Source: Lentisphaeria bacterium
GTDB taxonomy: Bacteria > Verrucomicrobiota > Lentisphaeria > Victivallales > Victivallaceae
NCBI GenBank assembly: GCA_017443585.1
Contig: JAFSYV010000115.1
Coordinates: forward strand, 1-33,954
Length of the DNA: 33,954 bases
Direction: 5' to 3'
Shown: positions 24,707 through 32,586 of the stretch, in pieces
Position numbering within the stretch: the stretch's first letter is position 1
How the letters are laid out: every line of letters starts with the position of its first letter
The notes under the pieces: generated by a model
The model's database searches: none
Seen by the model: the letters and a program-made list of their open reading frames with translations, nothing else
Told to the model about the DNA's origin: nothing
Made by a program: the position numbers and the translations under genes

Positions 24707-26003
24707 TTTTTCGCAATTCATGATCGCCGGGACGGGTTCCGGCAGCGGCAAGACCACGCTGACCCTGGGTCTGCTCCGGGCCCTGCGCCGCCGGGGCCTG
24801 CGCCCCGCGCCCTTCAAGTGCGGTCCGGACTACATCGACCCCCTGTTCCACCGACAGGCGGCGGGGCGTGTCTCCCGTAATCTGGACACCTTTTTCGGTT
24901 CGGAAAATGTGTACGCCCCTCATGTCCGGGAGGCCGACGTCGCCGTGGTCGAAGGGGTCATGGGGCTTTTCGACGGCATTTTCCCCGGCAAACTGCAGGG
25001 CTCCTGCGCCGAGATCGCCCGGAACTTGCACCTTCCGGTGCTCCTGACGGTCAACGCACGGGGCATTTCCGGCTCCGTCGCGCCGCTGGTCAAGGGCTTC
25101 GCCGAGTGGGAGAAGGATGTCCGCATCGCGGGCGTCATCGCCGACAACGTGGGCTCTCCCCGCCACGCCGAACTGCTCCGGGACTCCCTCGAAGCGGCCG
25201 GACTGCCTCCCCTCATCGGTTTCCTCGAGCGGAACGAGCGCTGGCAGCTCCCGGAACGCCACCTAGGGCTTTCCCTGCACGAGCTGTCGGACGCCTTTCT
25301 CGACAGTCTCGCGGAAAGTCTGGAAAAGACGCTGGACTTCGAGCTCCTCCTTTCCCTGACCCGTGCGCCCCGGCCCGAGAGCGCTCCCGCACCGCTCCCG
25401 GTTCCCCGTCTGCGCCTCGGCGTCGCCATGGACGAGGCCTTCTGCTTCTACTACGAAGCCAACTTCGACGCCCTGCGCCGGGCCGGGGTGGAGATCGTCC
25501 CCTTTTCGCCCCTCCGGGACCGGGAACTGCCCCCCCGGCTGAACGGCATCTATCTGGGGGGCGGCTACCCGGAACTCTTCCCGGAGGAACTGGGGGGAAA
25601 CCGGGTCCTTCGCGACGCCCTGCGGGAGTTCGCCCGCAGTCACCTCGTCTACGGCGAGTGCGGCGGCTACCTCTATCTTCTCGAAGAGCTCGCTTCGCCC
25701 GACGGGCGCACCTTCCCCGGTCTGGGCCTGCTCCCCGGAAAAGCGGTGATGAACACCCGCATCGCGGCGCTGGGCTACCGGAGCGTGGAGGGGAATTGGG
25801 GCCGCCTCAAGGGGCACGAATTCCACTACGCTTCCCTTGCCGCCGAGCCCCCCGCGCCCCATCTGTGGCAGGCAACGGACGCCCGCGGCCGCCGTTTCGC
25901 CTGCGGCGGGAGCCGGGGGCGTGTCCGCGGAAGTTTCATCCACCTCTACTTCGATTCCGACCCCGCCTTCGCGGAAAAATTCTGCCGGGAGCTGGAAATG
26001 TGA
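24693..26003 (+). CDS. cbiA: Cobyrinic acid a,c-diamide synthase
   Basis: A 436-residue CbiA that amidates the a and c side chains of cobyrinate with glutamine and ATP. It has the ATP loop AGTGSGSGKTTL near the N-terminus, FKCGPDYIDP, VVEGVMGLFDG, the linker IYLGGGYPELF, and the glutaminase nucleophile Cys323 in YGECGGYLYL, with the closing GSFIHLYF segment holding the last catalytic His. GTG 24693, 9 bases past GGAG, is the assigned start; ATG 24720 would remove nine residues and is also possible. TGATG joins it to cbiB. Confidence 0.95.
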   Translation: MSGTDFSQFMIAGTGSGSGKTTLTLGLLRALRRRGLRPAPFKCGPDYIDPLFHRQAAGRVSRNLDTFFGSENVYAPHVREADVAVVEGVMGLFDGIFPGKLQGSCAEIARNLHLPVLLTVNARGISGSVAPLVKGFAEWEKDVRIAGVIADNVGSPRHAELLRDSLEAAGLPPLIGFLERNERWQLPERHLGLSLHELSDAFLDSLAESLEKTLDFELLLSLTRAPRPESAPAPLPVPRLRLGVAMDEAFCFYYEANFDALRRAGVEIVPFSPLRDRELPPRLNGIYLGGGYPELFPEELGGNRVLRDALREFARSHLVYGECGGYLYLLEELASPDGRTFPGLGLLPGKAVMNTRIAALGYRSVEGNWGRLKGHEFHYASLAAEPPAPHLWQATDARGRRFACGGSRGRVRGSFIHLYFDSDPAFAEKFCRELEM

Positions 26004-26989
26004 TGGACTGCACGTTGTACATCCTGCTGGCGGCGGTCTTTGTTGCGGACGCGCTGCTCGGGGAGCCCCCCAACGCCTGGCATCCCGTGGCCTGGTTCGG
26101 GAGACTTGCGGCGCTGACGGAAAAGCTCTTCCGGAAGCTCTGCGGAAACGGCGTCCTTTCCGGAGCCCTCGCCTGGGCGTGTCTCACCCTGCCGATCCCC
26201 CTTCTTTTCGCCTTTCTCACCGCTTTCGCGGAGAACCGTTCCCGGTGGGGCGGCTTCGCCCTCGGAGTGCTGTGCTGTTACTTCTGCGTGGCCCTGCGTT
26301 CGCTCCACGACCACGGGGAGCGGATCCGCCGTCCCCTCCTGCGGGGCGACCTGACCGCCGCCCGCCGGGCCCTCGCCATGATCGTTTCCCGCGACACGGA
26401 AGATCTGAGCGGCTCCGAGATCGTCCGGGGAGCCGTGGAAAGCGTGGGCGAAAACCTCATCGACGCCGTGACCAGCGCCTGGTTCTGGATCGTCGCCGGA
26501 TATGCGGTCCGGGGGCTGCCGGGAGCGGTCTTCGGGGCCCTGTTCCTGCGCACGGTGAACACCCTCGACGCCTGCTGGGGCTACAAAAACGAAAGATACG
26601 GCCGTTTCGGCCGGGTCGCCGCCCGGACGGACGACGCGGTCCACTTCATCCCGGCCCGGCTGACTTTGCTGGCCATCGCTCTGAGTGCGCCGCTGGTAAA
26701 GGGGCGTTTCACGGAAACGCTTCGGATCGGGTGGCGCCACCGGCACGACCATCCCAGCCCCAACTCCGGATACGGCATGGCGGGCTTCGCCGGAGCCCTC
26801 AAAATCCGACTGGGCGGCCCCACGGTCTACGGCGGCGAAGTGGAAAATTACCCCTTCTGGGGCGACGGGCGAAAGGAGCTCCTCCCCGGCGACTTGCGCC
26901 GGGCGGAAATCCTCGCGTGGGCGGCTTCATTGATCTTCCTTCTCATCCTTTCGGGAGTTTACCTCTTGTGGCAGATGAACTTTTCCTGA
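26003..26989 (+). CDS. cbiB: Adenosylcobinamide-phosphate synthase, membrane protein
   Basis: A 328-residue membrane protein that joins adenosylcobyric acid to aminopropanol (phosphate). Family marks are DALLGEPPNAWHPVAWFGR at the start, IVSRDTEDLSGSEIVRGAVES and VGENLIDAVTSAWFW in the middle, LDACWGYKNERYGRFGRVAARTDD split over the next segment, and HPSPNSGYGMAGFAGAL. Several hydrophobic helices are evident, including a C-terminal one. ATG 26003 overlaps the cbiA stop as TGATG, and its 3' end overlaps the phosphatase gene by 22 bases. Confidence 0.95.
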   Translation: MDCTLYILLAAVFVADALLGEPPNAWHPVAWFGRLAALTEKLFRKLCGNGVLSGALAWACLTLPIPLLFAFLTAFAENRSRWGGFALGVLCCYFCVALRSLHDHGERIRRPLLRGDLTAARRALAMIVSRDTEDLSGSEIVRGAVESVGENLIDAVTSAWFWIVAGYAVRGLPGAVFGALFLRTVNTLDACWGYKNERYGRFGRVAARTDDAVHFIPARLTLLAIALSAPLVKGRFTETLRIGWRHRHDHPSPNSGYGMAGFAGALKIRLGGPTVYGGEVENYPFWGDGRKELLPGDLRRAEILAWAASLIFLLILSGVYLLWQMNFS

Positions 26990-27516
26990 TCCGCCACGGG
27001 GAACTCCCGAAGGAGTTCGCCGGGCGCTACGTGGGCTCCACGGATCCGGGACTTTCCCCGGAAGGCCGGGAGTCCTGCCGCGCCTTGAGTGCGCTCCGGT
27101 GCGACGCCGTCTACTCGAGCCCCCTGAAACGGGCGGTGGAAACGGCCCGGTGGATCCCCGCGCCCCTCTTCATCGACGACGACTTGCGCGAGATCGACTT
27201 CGGCGAGTGGGAAAATCTCACCTTCGAGGAGATCTCCGCCCGGATAACGCCGGAACATCTGGAACTGTGGACGAAGGAGCCCGACAAGATGTATTTCCCC
27301 GGCGGCGAGCGGGCGGAAGAGTTCGACGCGAGAGCGGACGCGGCCTTCGCCCGGATCGCTTCGCTGCCTCTCGCTTCGGTCGCGATAGTGACCCACGGCG
27401 GCGTCCTCATGCGGATCCTTTCCCGTTTGCGAGGGAAGCCCGGATACGCCTGTCTGCCGCCCCGCGGGGGGATGGTCCATCTGATCCAAGTCGAAGGAAA
27501 ATGGCATGAAAAATAA
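26968..27516 (+). CDS. cobC: Histidine phosphatase, CobC-like (alpha-ribazole phosphatase)
   Basis: A 182-residue phosphoglycerate-mutase-type phosphatase. The phosphohistidine motif RHGE is at residues 9-12 (LFLIRHGE), EIDFGEWENLTFEE holds the acidic residues common to CobC proteins, and VTHGGVLMRI contributes the second His. In B12 synthesis CobC removes the phosphate of alpha-ribazole phosphate or adenosylcobalamin phosphate. The start is GTG 26968 inside the end of cbiB, 10 bases after GGGAG; no better start puts the RHGE motif near the N-terminus. The gene overlaps cobU by 11 bases. Placement between cbiB and cobU supports the CobC role. Confidence 0.87.
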   Translation: MADELFLIRHGELPKEFAGRYVGSTDPGLSPEGRESCRALSALRCDAVYSSPLKRAVETARWIPAPLFIDDDLREIDFGEWENLTFEEISARITPEHLELWTKEPDKMYFPGGERAEEFDARADAAFARIASLPLASVAIVTHGGVLMRILSRLRGKPGYACLPPRGGMVHLIQVEGKWHEK

Positions 27517-28039
27517 ACTTATTCTGGTGACGGGGGGAGCCCGTTCGGGGAAAAGCCGCTTCGCGGAAAAACTGGCCCGCGGGGGCGGGGAAAAACGTTT
27601 CTACATCGCCACCGCGCCCGTTTTCGACGCCGAGATGGCGGAACGGGTCGCCCGGCACAAGGCGCTCCGGGCCAGGGACAACTGGCAGACCATCGAGGAG
27701 GAGACGGATCTTGTTTCCGCTCTTTCCCGCGCGGCGGAACAGGGGGCCGAAACGATCCTCGTGGACTGCCTCACCTTGTGGATCAGCAATCTTCTCTACC
27801 GCGACGAAAAACTTTCGGAAGAAGCTTTCGCCCAGGTGTGCGGAAAAGTCCTCGACCGGGCCCGTGAACTCCCGGCGCAAGTCGTCATGGTCATTAGCGA
27901 AGTGGGGCTGGGCCTGGTCCCCGAAAACGCTTTGAGCCGTCGGTTCCGGGACCTTTCGGGCCGCTGCGCCCAGCTGGTCGCCGAAAGGGCCGAAGAGGTC
28001 TATTTTCTCATCGCGGGCATTCCGCGGAGGATCAAATAA
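27506..28039 (+). CDS. cobU: Adenosylcobinamide kinase/guanylyltransferase
   Basis: A 177-residue CobU that phosphorylates adenosylcobinamide and transfers GMP to give adenosylcobinamide-GDP. Seen are the P-loop TGGARSGKS (9-17), FYIATAP, His51 in ARHKALR (the family's guanylylated His region), VDCLTLWISNLL, and VISEVGLGLVPENALSRRFRD split across the last third. Length is normal. It ends TAA at 28037-28039, one base before cobT. Confidence 0.96.
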   Translation: MKNKLILVTGGARSGKSRFAEKLARGGGEKRFYIATAPVFDAEMAERVARHKALRARDNWQTIEEETDLVSALSRAAEQGAETILVDCLTLWISNLLYRDEKLSEEAFAQVCGKVLDRARELPAQVVMVISEVGLGLVPENALSRRFRDLSGRCAQLVAERAEEVYFLIAGIPRRIK

Positions 28040-28040
28040 A

Positions 28041-29111
28041 ATGGATTTTTTACGTGAAATTTGCGGCGGCATCGTTCCCCAGTCACGGGAGCACCGGGAC
28101 CGGGCCGAGGCGTACATCAAGACCCTCACCATGCCGGAATGGGCTCTGGGCCGACTGCTGGATCTGGCCGTCGATCTGGCGGGCATGACCGGGGATCTTT
28201 CTCTGCCCGTGGGCCGGAAGGAGGTCATCCTCATGGCCGGGGACCACGGCATCGTCCGGCAGATGGTCTCGCCGCAGAAAAGCGACGTCACCTTGCAGAT
28301 GGTGCACAACTTCGTCCGGGGCGGGGCGGGCATCAACGCTCTCGCCGGCGCGGCCGGAGCCCGCATCAGCGTGGTGGACATGGGGGTCGCGGGGGACCTT
28401 TCGGAACTGGCGGCATCGGGGAAGATCATCGACCGCAGGATCGCTCCCGGCACGAAGGATTTTTCCCTCGAAAGCGCCATGACGCGCGAAGAGGCGGTCC
28501 GCTCGGTGGAAACCGGCATGAAACTCGTTCTGGAGCGCGCCGGGGAGACGGACGTTTTCGCCACGGGCGAAATGGGCATCGGCAACACCTCCCCCGCCAC
28601 GGCCATCCTGACGATCCTCGCCGGGGAGTCCGATCCGGCGAAGTTCGTGGGGCCCGGAGCGGGTCTGCCCCCGGAAAAACTGGCCCACAAGGCCGCCGTC
28701 ATCCGCCGGGGGCTGGAGATCAACCGGCCCGACCCGAAGGATCCCCTCGACATCCTCGCGAAAGTCGGGGGCTTCGAGATCGGCGGCATCGCGGGCGTCG
28801 TTCTGGGTTCGGCGTACTGCCGGAAGCCCGTGCTGGTGGACGGCTTCATTTCCACCGCGGGGGCGCTGCTCGCGGCGCAGTTCGCTCCCGCCGCCGCGGA
28901 GTACATGATCCTCGCCCACGGCAGCGCCGAGCCGGGACACGCCAAAATGGCGGAACTTCTGGGCAAGAAGCCCCTCCTCGACCTGAACTTGCGTCTGGGC
29001 GAAGGGACCGGGGCGGCCCTCGCCATGCCCCTTCTCGACGCGGCTTCGGCGGTCATGAACAAGATGGCCACGTTCGACAATGCGGGCGTCACGGTGGAAG
29101 GGATCAGGTAA
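28041..29111 (+). CDS. cobT: Nicotinate-nucleotide:dimethylbenzimidazole phosphoribosyltransferase
   Basis: A 356-residue CobT that activates the lower-ligand base to alpha-ribazole phosphate. Typical segments: LMAGDHGIVRQMVSPQKSDVT over two stretches, NFVRGGAGINALA, GEMGIGNTSPATAIL, GAGLPPEKLAHKAAVI, and Glu321 in RLGEGTGAALAMPLLDAA, the catalytic acid of the family. Length is normal. The start is one base behind the cobU stop and the stop abuts the cobS ATG. No gene for making dimethylbenzimidazole (bluB or bza) is in the window, so the base used is unknown. Confidence 0.97.
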   Translation: MDFLREICGGIVPQSREHRDRAEAYIKTLTMPEWALGRLLDLAVDLAGMTGDLSLPVGRKEVILMAGDHGIVRQMVSPQKSDVTLQMVHNFVRGGAGINALAGAAGARISVVDMGVAGDLSELAASGKIIDRRIAPGTKDFSLESAMTREEAVRSVETGMKLVLERAGETDVFATGEMGIGNTSPATAILTILAGESDPAKFVGPGAGLPPEKLAHKAAVIRRGLEINRPDPKDPLDILAKVGGFEIGGIAGVVLGSAYCRKPVLVDGFISTAGALLAAQFAPAAAEYMILAHGSAEPGHAKMAELLGKKPLLDLNLRLGEGTGAALAMPLLDAASAVMNKMATFDNAGVTVEGIR

Positions 29112-29837
29112 ATGCGGACATTTCTTGCGGCGCTCACCTTTCTGAGCATCCTCCCCGCGGGCAATTTTCTGCCCACCGAAGACGAAATGCGGCGGATGGC
29201 CGATTTCTACCCCGCGGCTGGGCTGGTCCTGGGAGCGCTCCTCTGGGGGGCGGGATGGGTCGGCTGCCGGTACTTCCCGCCGCTGGTCGCGGCGGCGCTG
29301 CTGACCTTCTTTTCGGAAGCCCTGACCAAGGGGTTCCATCTGGACGGGCTGGCCGATACGGCGGACGGATTTCTCTCGGGCCGCTCTCGGGAACGGAAGC
29401 TCGAGATCATGCACGACAGCCGCATCGGGACCATGGGTGTGGGAGCCGTCGTCTGCTGTCTCGGGCTGAAATTCGCCTGTTTCGCCTCACTGTCCCCCGC
29501 GCTGATGCCTGCGGCGGGAGCGATGATGATGGTCGCCGGCCGCTGGGGCATGACCTGTTACATCGCCATGAGCCGCTATGCAAGGGAAGACGGCCTGGGG
29601 CGGATCTGCTTCGAACGCAAGCCGATCTTCGGCGTACTGAGTGGTCTTGCCCTGACGGCGGCTTTCGGGGTGCTCTTTTTCGGGCTCCGGGCGTTGGTCG
29701 TTCCGGGGCTGTTCCTTGTGATGTTCGGCTGGAGCCGACTCACCCGGCGCGTCATCGGCGGCGCCACGGGGGACACCATCGGCTGTGCCGAGGAACTTTC
29801 GGAGGTGCTGACGCTCCTCATATTGCTTCTGATCTGA
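29112..29837 (+). CDS. cobS: Adenosylcobinamide-GDP ribazoletransferase (cobalamin synthase)
   Basis: A 241-residue membrane enzyme that joins adenosylcobinamide-GDP with alpha-ribazole (phosphate), the last assembly step. It starts AALTFLSILPAG, has the metal-binding signature FHLDGLADTADGFLSGRSRER-like segment (residues about 76-97, with His and three Asp), then MHDSRIGTMGVGAV and hydrophobic helices including GRWGMTCYIAMSRYAR. The start ATG follows the cobT TAA directly. It is the last B12 gene; a fucosidase follows 14 bases later. Confidence 0.96.
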   Translation: MRTFLAALTFLSILPAGNFLPTEDEMRRMADFYPAAGLVLGALLWGAGWVGCRYFPPLVAAALLTFFSEALTKGFHLDGLADTADGFLSGRSRERKLEIMHDSRIGTMGVGAVVCCLGLKFACFASLSPALMPAAGAMMMVAGRWGMTCYIAMSRYAREDGLGRICFERKPIFGVLSGLALTAAFGVLFFGLRALVVPGLFLVMFGWSRLTRRVIGGATGDTIGCAEELSEVLTLLILLLI

Positions 29838-29851
29838 AAGGGAAGAAAAAA

Positions 29852-31132
29852 ATGCGGCATTTCGGCGACGGACGGGACTGGTTTTTCGAAAAACGTTTCG
29901 GCTTGATGGTCCACTGGGGCATCTACAGCGTGGGGGCACGGCATGAGCAGGAACTCCAGCGCATGAAGACGCCCGTTTCCGTGTACGAGGAGTACGCCCG
30001 GCGCTTCGACCCGGTGAGATTCGACCCGGCTCAATGGCTGGATATGGCGCAGGAGGCGGGAATGGAATATCTGGTCTTCACCACGAAACACCACGACGGC
30101 TTCTGCATGTGGGATACCGCGCAGACAACCTACAACGTCATGCACACGCCTTACGGGCGGGACGTGGTCGGACTGCTGGCCGAGGAGTGCCACAAACGGG
30201 ATTTCCCTCTCGTGCTCTACTACTCCGTGGTGGACTGGCACCATCCGGCCTATCCCAATCTGGGCCGCCACCACGAGATCGAAACGGATGTTTCCAAACA
30301 CGACCCCGCCGCCTATCTGGCCTTCCTCAAGGCCCAGATCCGGGAGCTGTGCAGCAATTACGGCACGATCCACGGCATCTGGTGGGACATGAACGTCCCC
30401 GGTTTCGACGATCCCGAGATCCACGCCATGATCCGGCAGCTCCAGCCGTACGCGGTAATCAACAACCGGGGCTTCGGCGAGGGGGATTTTTCCACCCCGG
30501 AGCGGAATTTCGAAGCCCGGCCCGACGCCGCCTTCACGACGCCCACCGAGGCGTGCGACTCCGTCGGCGTCAACAGCTGGGGATTCCGGGAAAACGAGGA
30601 CTATCACACGGTGCATTACCTCAAGGCGAAGATCGCCGAATACATCGGCCGGGGCGGAAATTTCATTCTCAACGCAGGTCCCCGGAGCGACGGAACCTTC
30701 CCCGACGAGGCCCGGCGGATCTTCGCCGAAGTAGGGAAGTGGTACCGCCGGGTTTCGCCTGCTCTGACCGCGCCCCCCTGCGGCGGGAACGTGGAAGCGC
30801 CCGGACTTCTCTACACCGGGAAGGGGGAAGAGCTGAACGTCGTCGTGCTCAAGCTCCCCGGCTCCTCCACGCTGCGCCTGCCGCCCCTTAAGATCGCCCC
30901 GTCGGAAGCGTTCCTGCGCAACGACGGGACTTTCGTGAAGTCGACGCTGGAGCCCATCGTCTACCTGAGCGCCGCGGGGCCTTGCCTGCGTTTGACGGAG
31001 CTCCCGGTGGACTCCTGGGGGAACGACGTTCCGGTCTTCACCTTGAAATTCCCCGGAGCTTCCTTCGAGAACCGCGAAAAAACAGGAGCCGGCGACGCCT
31101 TGAAAAACGCGGGCTCCTGCGCTCAGGGGTGA
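29852..31132 (+). CDS. Alpha-L-fucosidase, GH29 family
   Basis: A 426-residue GH29 enzyme that removes alpha-L-fucose from glycans. It has RFGLMVHWGIYSVGA, FTTKHHDGFCMWDT (substrate His pair), and the nucleophile Asp179 in IHGIWWDMN. NFILNAGPRSDGTFPDEA closes the barrel, followed by a beta-sandwich. No signal peptide is visible. GGGAAG just upstream supports ATG 29852. It starts 14 bases after cobS with no terminator or promoter seen between them, so it is probably transcribed with the B12 genes. The last ten or so residues (KNAGSCAQG) are encoded by a 32-base repeat shared with 32587-32618, so the original C-terminus may have been altered. Confidence 0.9.
   Translation: MRHFGDGRDWFFEKRFGLMVHWGIYSVGARHEQELQRMKTPVSVYEEYARRFDPVRFDPAQWLDMAQEAGMEYLVFTTKHHDGFCMWDTAQTTYNVMHTPYGRDVVGLLAEECHKRDFPLVLYYSVVDWHHPAYPNLGRHHEIETDVSKHDPAAYLAFLKAQIRELCSNYGTIHGIWWDMNVPGFDDPEIHAMIRQLQPYAVINNRGFGEGDFSTPERNFEARPDAAFTTPTEACDSVGVNSWGFRENEDYHTVHYLKAKIAEYIGRGGNFILNAGPRSDGTFPDEARRIFAEVGKWYRRVSPALTAPPCGGNVEAPGLLYTGKGEELNVVVLKLPGSSTLRLPPLKIAPSEAFLRNDGTFVKSTLEPIVYLSAAGPCLRLTELPVDSWGNDVPVFTLKFPGASFENREKTGAGDALKNAGSCAQG
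31101..31132 (+). repeat. 32-base direct repeat, left copy
   Basis: Bases 31101-31132 and 32587-32618 agree at 30 of 32 positions, and both end in an in-frame TGA encoding (K/N)AGSCA(Q/L)G. Looser similarity extends some 20 bases further left. This copy forms the 3' end of the fucosidase gene. The two copies bracket the AT-richer island with the unknown and DUF6508-like genes. Confidence 0.75.
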
Positions 31133-31193
31133 CCCCGAAGCCGACTGCCTGGGGCCGCCCCGGCTCTCCACTGACCGGTGGCCGGATGGGTTT

Positions 31194-31640
31194 CTATGCC
31201 CGGCCGAACCCGAAACTGAGCAGATCCAGCGGATCGATCCCGCCATCATGCGATCCACAGCAGATACGTTCTCCATCGGAAGAACAGGATTGCAGCGTCA
31301 GGAACTTTTCTTTATGACGCGTTGTGAAATGCAGTGTGCTGCCGATCAGTTCCAGAAATTCCCGCTTGCCGAGAAGATGCTTTTGCGGCTCGTACCGGGA
31401 TTCGATCGCCCCGGCGGCGGCGCGGTAGCGGCGGACTCTCCGTTTGAGACGCCGCAATTCTGGCTCCGCCACCTGAGAGATGAACTTTTCGCGCCCGAGC
31501 TGTTTGAGTCTCCATAATTCACCCAGGCATGTCGGCTTGCCTGCCGAAAGCAGTGCGATCACGGTCTCCAAACAGCGGATGCTGACTTGGCAGGCTGCCC
31601 AGTTGCGGACGGACTTCGGGACATTGGGTTCGAGAATCAT
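31194..31640 (-). CDS. Unknown basic protein with structured leader
   Basis: I do not recognise this 148-residue protein. It is very basic in the middle (PELRRLKRRVRRYRAAA) and contains five or six Cys, among them the pair in ERICCGSHDGG near the C-terminus. No signal peptide or membrane helix is visible. It is judged real because AAAGGAAG (minus strand, 31648-31655) lies exactly 7 bases before ATG 31640 and because a promoter (31830-31857) and a hairpin-rich leader lead up to it. The basic helix could bind nucleic acid; that is only a guess. It may also be a decaying gene. It lies inside the repeat-flanked island and points towards the fucosidase gene. Confidence 0.55.
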   Translation of the reverse strand: MILEPNVPKSVRNWAACQVSIRCLETVIALLSAGKPTCLGELWRLKQLGREKFISQVAEPELRRLKRRVRRYRAAAGAIESRYEPQKHLLGKREFLELIGSTLHFTTRHKEKFLTLQSCSSDGERICCGSHDGGIDPLDLLSFGFGRA

Positions 31641-31642
31641 TT

Positions 31643-31818
31643 TGCGTCTTCCTTTCGACTAAAGACGCACCAAGAGGCGAGTGACGGCAAAAGCCGCCCG
31701 GATAATTTTTTTGATCTTTCGATCCGCATCCGCCAACGGCACCCCTGTGCCGCCGGCGATTCACCGTGGGTATCCGACCTCGGTTGACAGGCGCCGAACT
31801 CGACGCCACTCCTGATGC
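31643..31818 (-). promoter_or_regulatory. Structured 5' leader of the unknown basic protein gene
   Basis: No gene is seen here. The predicted transcript leader (minus strand) has three hairpins: CGGCAC/GTGCCG at 31737-31752 with a 4-base loop; CGGC/GCCG around TTTT at 31685-31696; and an 8-base stem TGCGTCTT/AAGACGCA at 31643-31669, whose loop and 3' arm contain the ribosome site AAAGGAAG just before the ATG. The last hairpin could switch translation on and off. It fits no riboswitch class I know. Confidence 0.45.
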
Positions 31819-31829
31819 ACTTTGCCGAT

Positions 31830-31857
31830 AATATAGCACCGCGTTCATAAAAATCAA
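31830..31857 (-). promoter_or_regulatory. Predicted promoter of the unknown basic protein gene
   Basis: On the minus strand: TTGATT (31852-31857), 16 bases ending GCGGTGC, then TATATT (31830-31835). Fifteen bases around the -10 box are identical to the promoter at 6434-6461. Confidence 0.55.
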
Positions 31858-31863
31858 CAAAAG

Positions 31864-31904
31864 TTTTGAAAAAAAACGAAAAAAATGGAAATTTTTTCAA
31901 AAAA
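31864..31904 (+). promoter_or_regulatory. A/T-tract block, likely UP element or bent DNA
   Basis: Runs of 8, 7 and 6 A or T bases, very unlike the surrounding GC-rich DNA, end five bases before the -35 box at 31909. TTTTGAAAAAA (31864-31874) and TTTTTTCAAAA (31892-31902) form an 11-base inverted repeat. The position suits an UP element that boosts the plus-strand promoter, and may also serve the divergent one. Confidence 0.45.
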
Positions 31905-31908
31905 CGTG

Positions 31909-31937
31909 TTGACCAATCCGCTTTTATTCCGTATATA
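31909..31937 (+). promoter_or_regulatory. Strong sigma70-type promoter of the DUF6508-like gene
   Basis: TTGACC (31909-31914), exactly 17 bases, TATATA (31932-31937). It lacks the GGTG element seen before most other -10 boxes of this window. Ribosome site AAGGAGG is at 31972-31978. Confidence 0.7.
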
Positions 31938-31985
31938 AGCCTGGAACATGTGATTTCTTAAAATTTTTTGCAAGGAGGTATGTCA

Positions 31986-32519
31986 ATGGAAGAAGACAGT
32001 GTCGTAAGAGTGCCCGTTTCCGAAATCCGTGAGCCGCTGTTGGAACTGTTCACATACATTCCGTATTTCGAGGGACGGGTCGGCGGTACCTTCAAATTCC
32101 AATATTGGGACGAAGAAACAGGCGAGGTGAAGGATGTTGAAGGCTATGAGGAGGCCAATCGGCAAGCATCGTTCCCCGACCCGGTTTTGGATGAAACGTT
32201 TCATAAATTTAAACGCACCCTGATTCGGGAGATTTACGACAAATTCGAATACGCCGACGGAACGTGGTGGTCGCGTTTCCCGAATACAAAATTAGGCGAT
32301 TGGGAATCGCCGATGGATAAACTCGGTTTTCTTTTGCAGAGACTCCTGTATGCTGCCATTCATGAAAGAATGTGTACCGGATATACTGAAGTATGCATGA
32401 AAAACGGGATATATCCGCGCCTTTTGGAGAAGATCAAGGCGGTACTTCCGGAAATCCCGGAAGATGCGGTCTTTATTCATCCGCGCCGGTCTCCCGGTCA
32501 AAAAGCAAAAAAGCCGTAA
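31986..32519 (+). CDS. DUF6508-like protein of unknown function
   Basis: A 177-residue acidic, probably cytoplasmic protein. Its start LLELFTYIPYFEG and end RMCTGYTEVCMKNGIYPRLLEKIKAVL resemble DUF6508, a small family often found on accessory DNA; function is unknown and the assignment is tentative. ATG 31986 is 7 bases after a perfect AAGGAGG; an earlier in-frame TTG (31968) overlaps that site and is rejected. Base composition and codon use are clearly AT-richer than in the neighbouring genes (many AAA, GAA, TTT, ATT codons), which suggests transfer. It has its own strong promoter. Confidence 0.75.
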   Translation: MEEDSVVRVPVSEIREPLLELFTYIPYFEGRVGGTFKFQYWDEETGEVKDVEGYEEANRQASFPDPVLDETFHKFKRTLIREIYDKFEYADGTWWSRFPNTKLGDWESPMDKLGFLLQRLLYAAIHERMCTGYTEVCMKNGIYPRLLEKIKAVLPEIPEDAVFIHPRRSPGQKAKKP

Positions 32520-32586
32520 TTCCCTGCTGATCAGGCAGAAGATACGGCTCTTCATAGGTGCGAGACAGCCGAAAACGACGAGGAGC

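Noticed and set aside
31248-31517. Plus-strand 89-codon frame in the island
   Set aside because: No ribosome site or promoter, and it lies opposite the better supported minus-strand gene.
31637-31900. Minus-strand 87-codon frame in the island's intergenic region
   Set aside because: Covers the promoters and hairpins, no ribosome site, and low-complexity start; the noncoding reading explains the region better.
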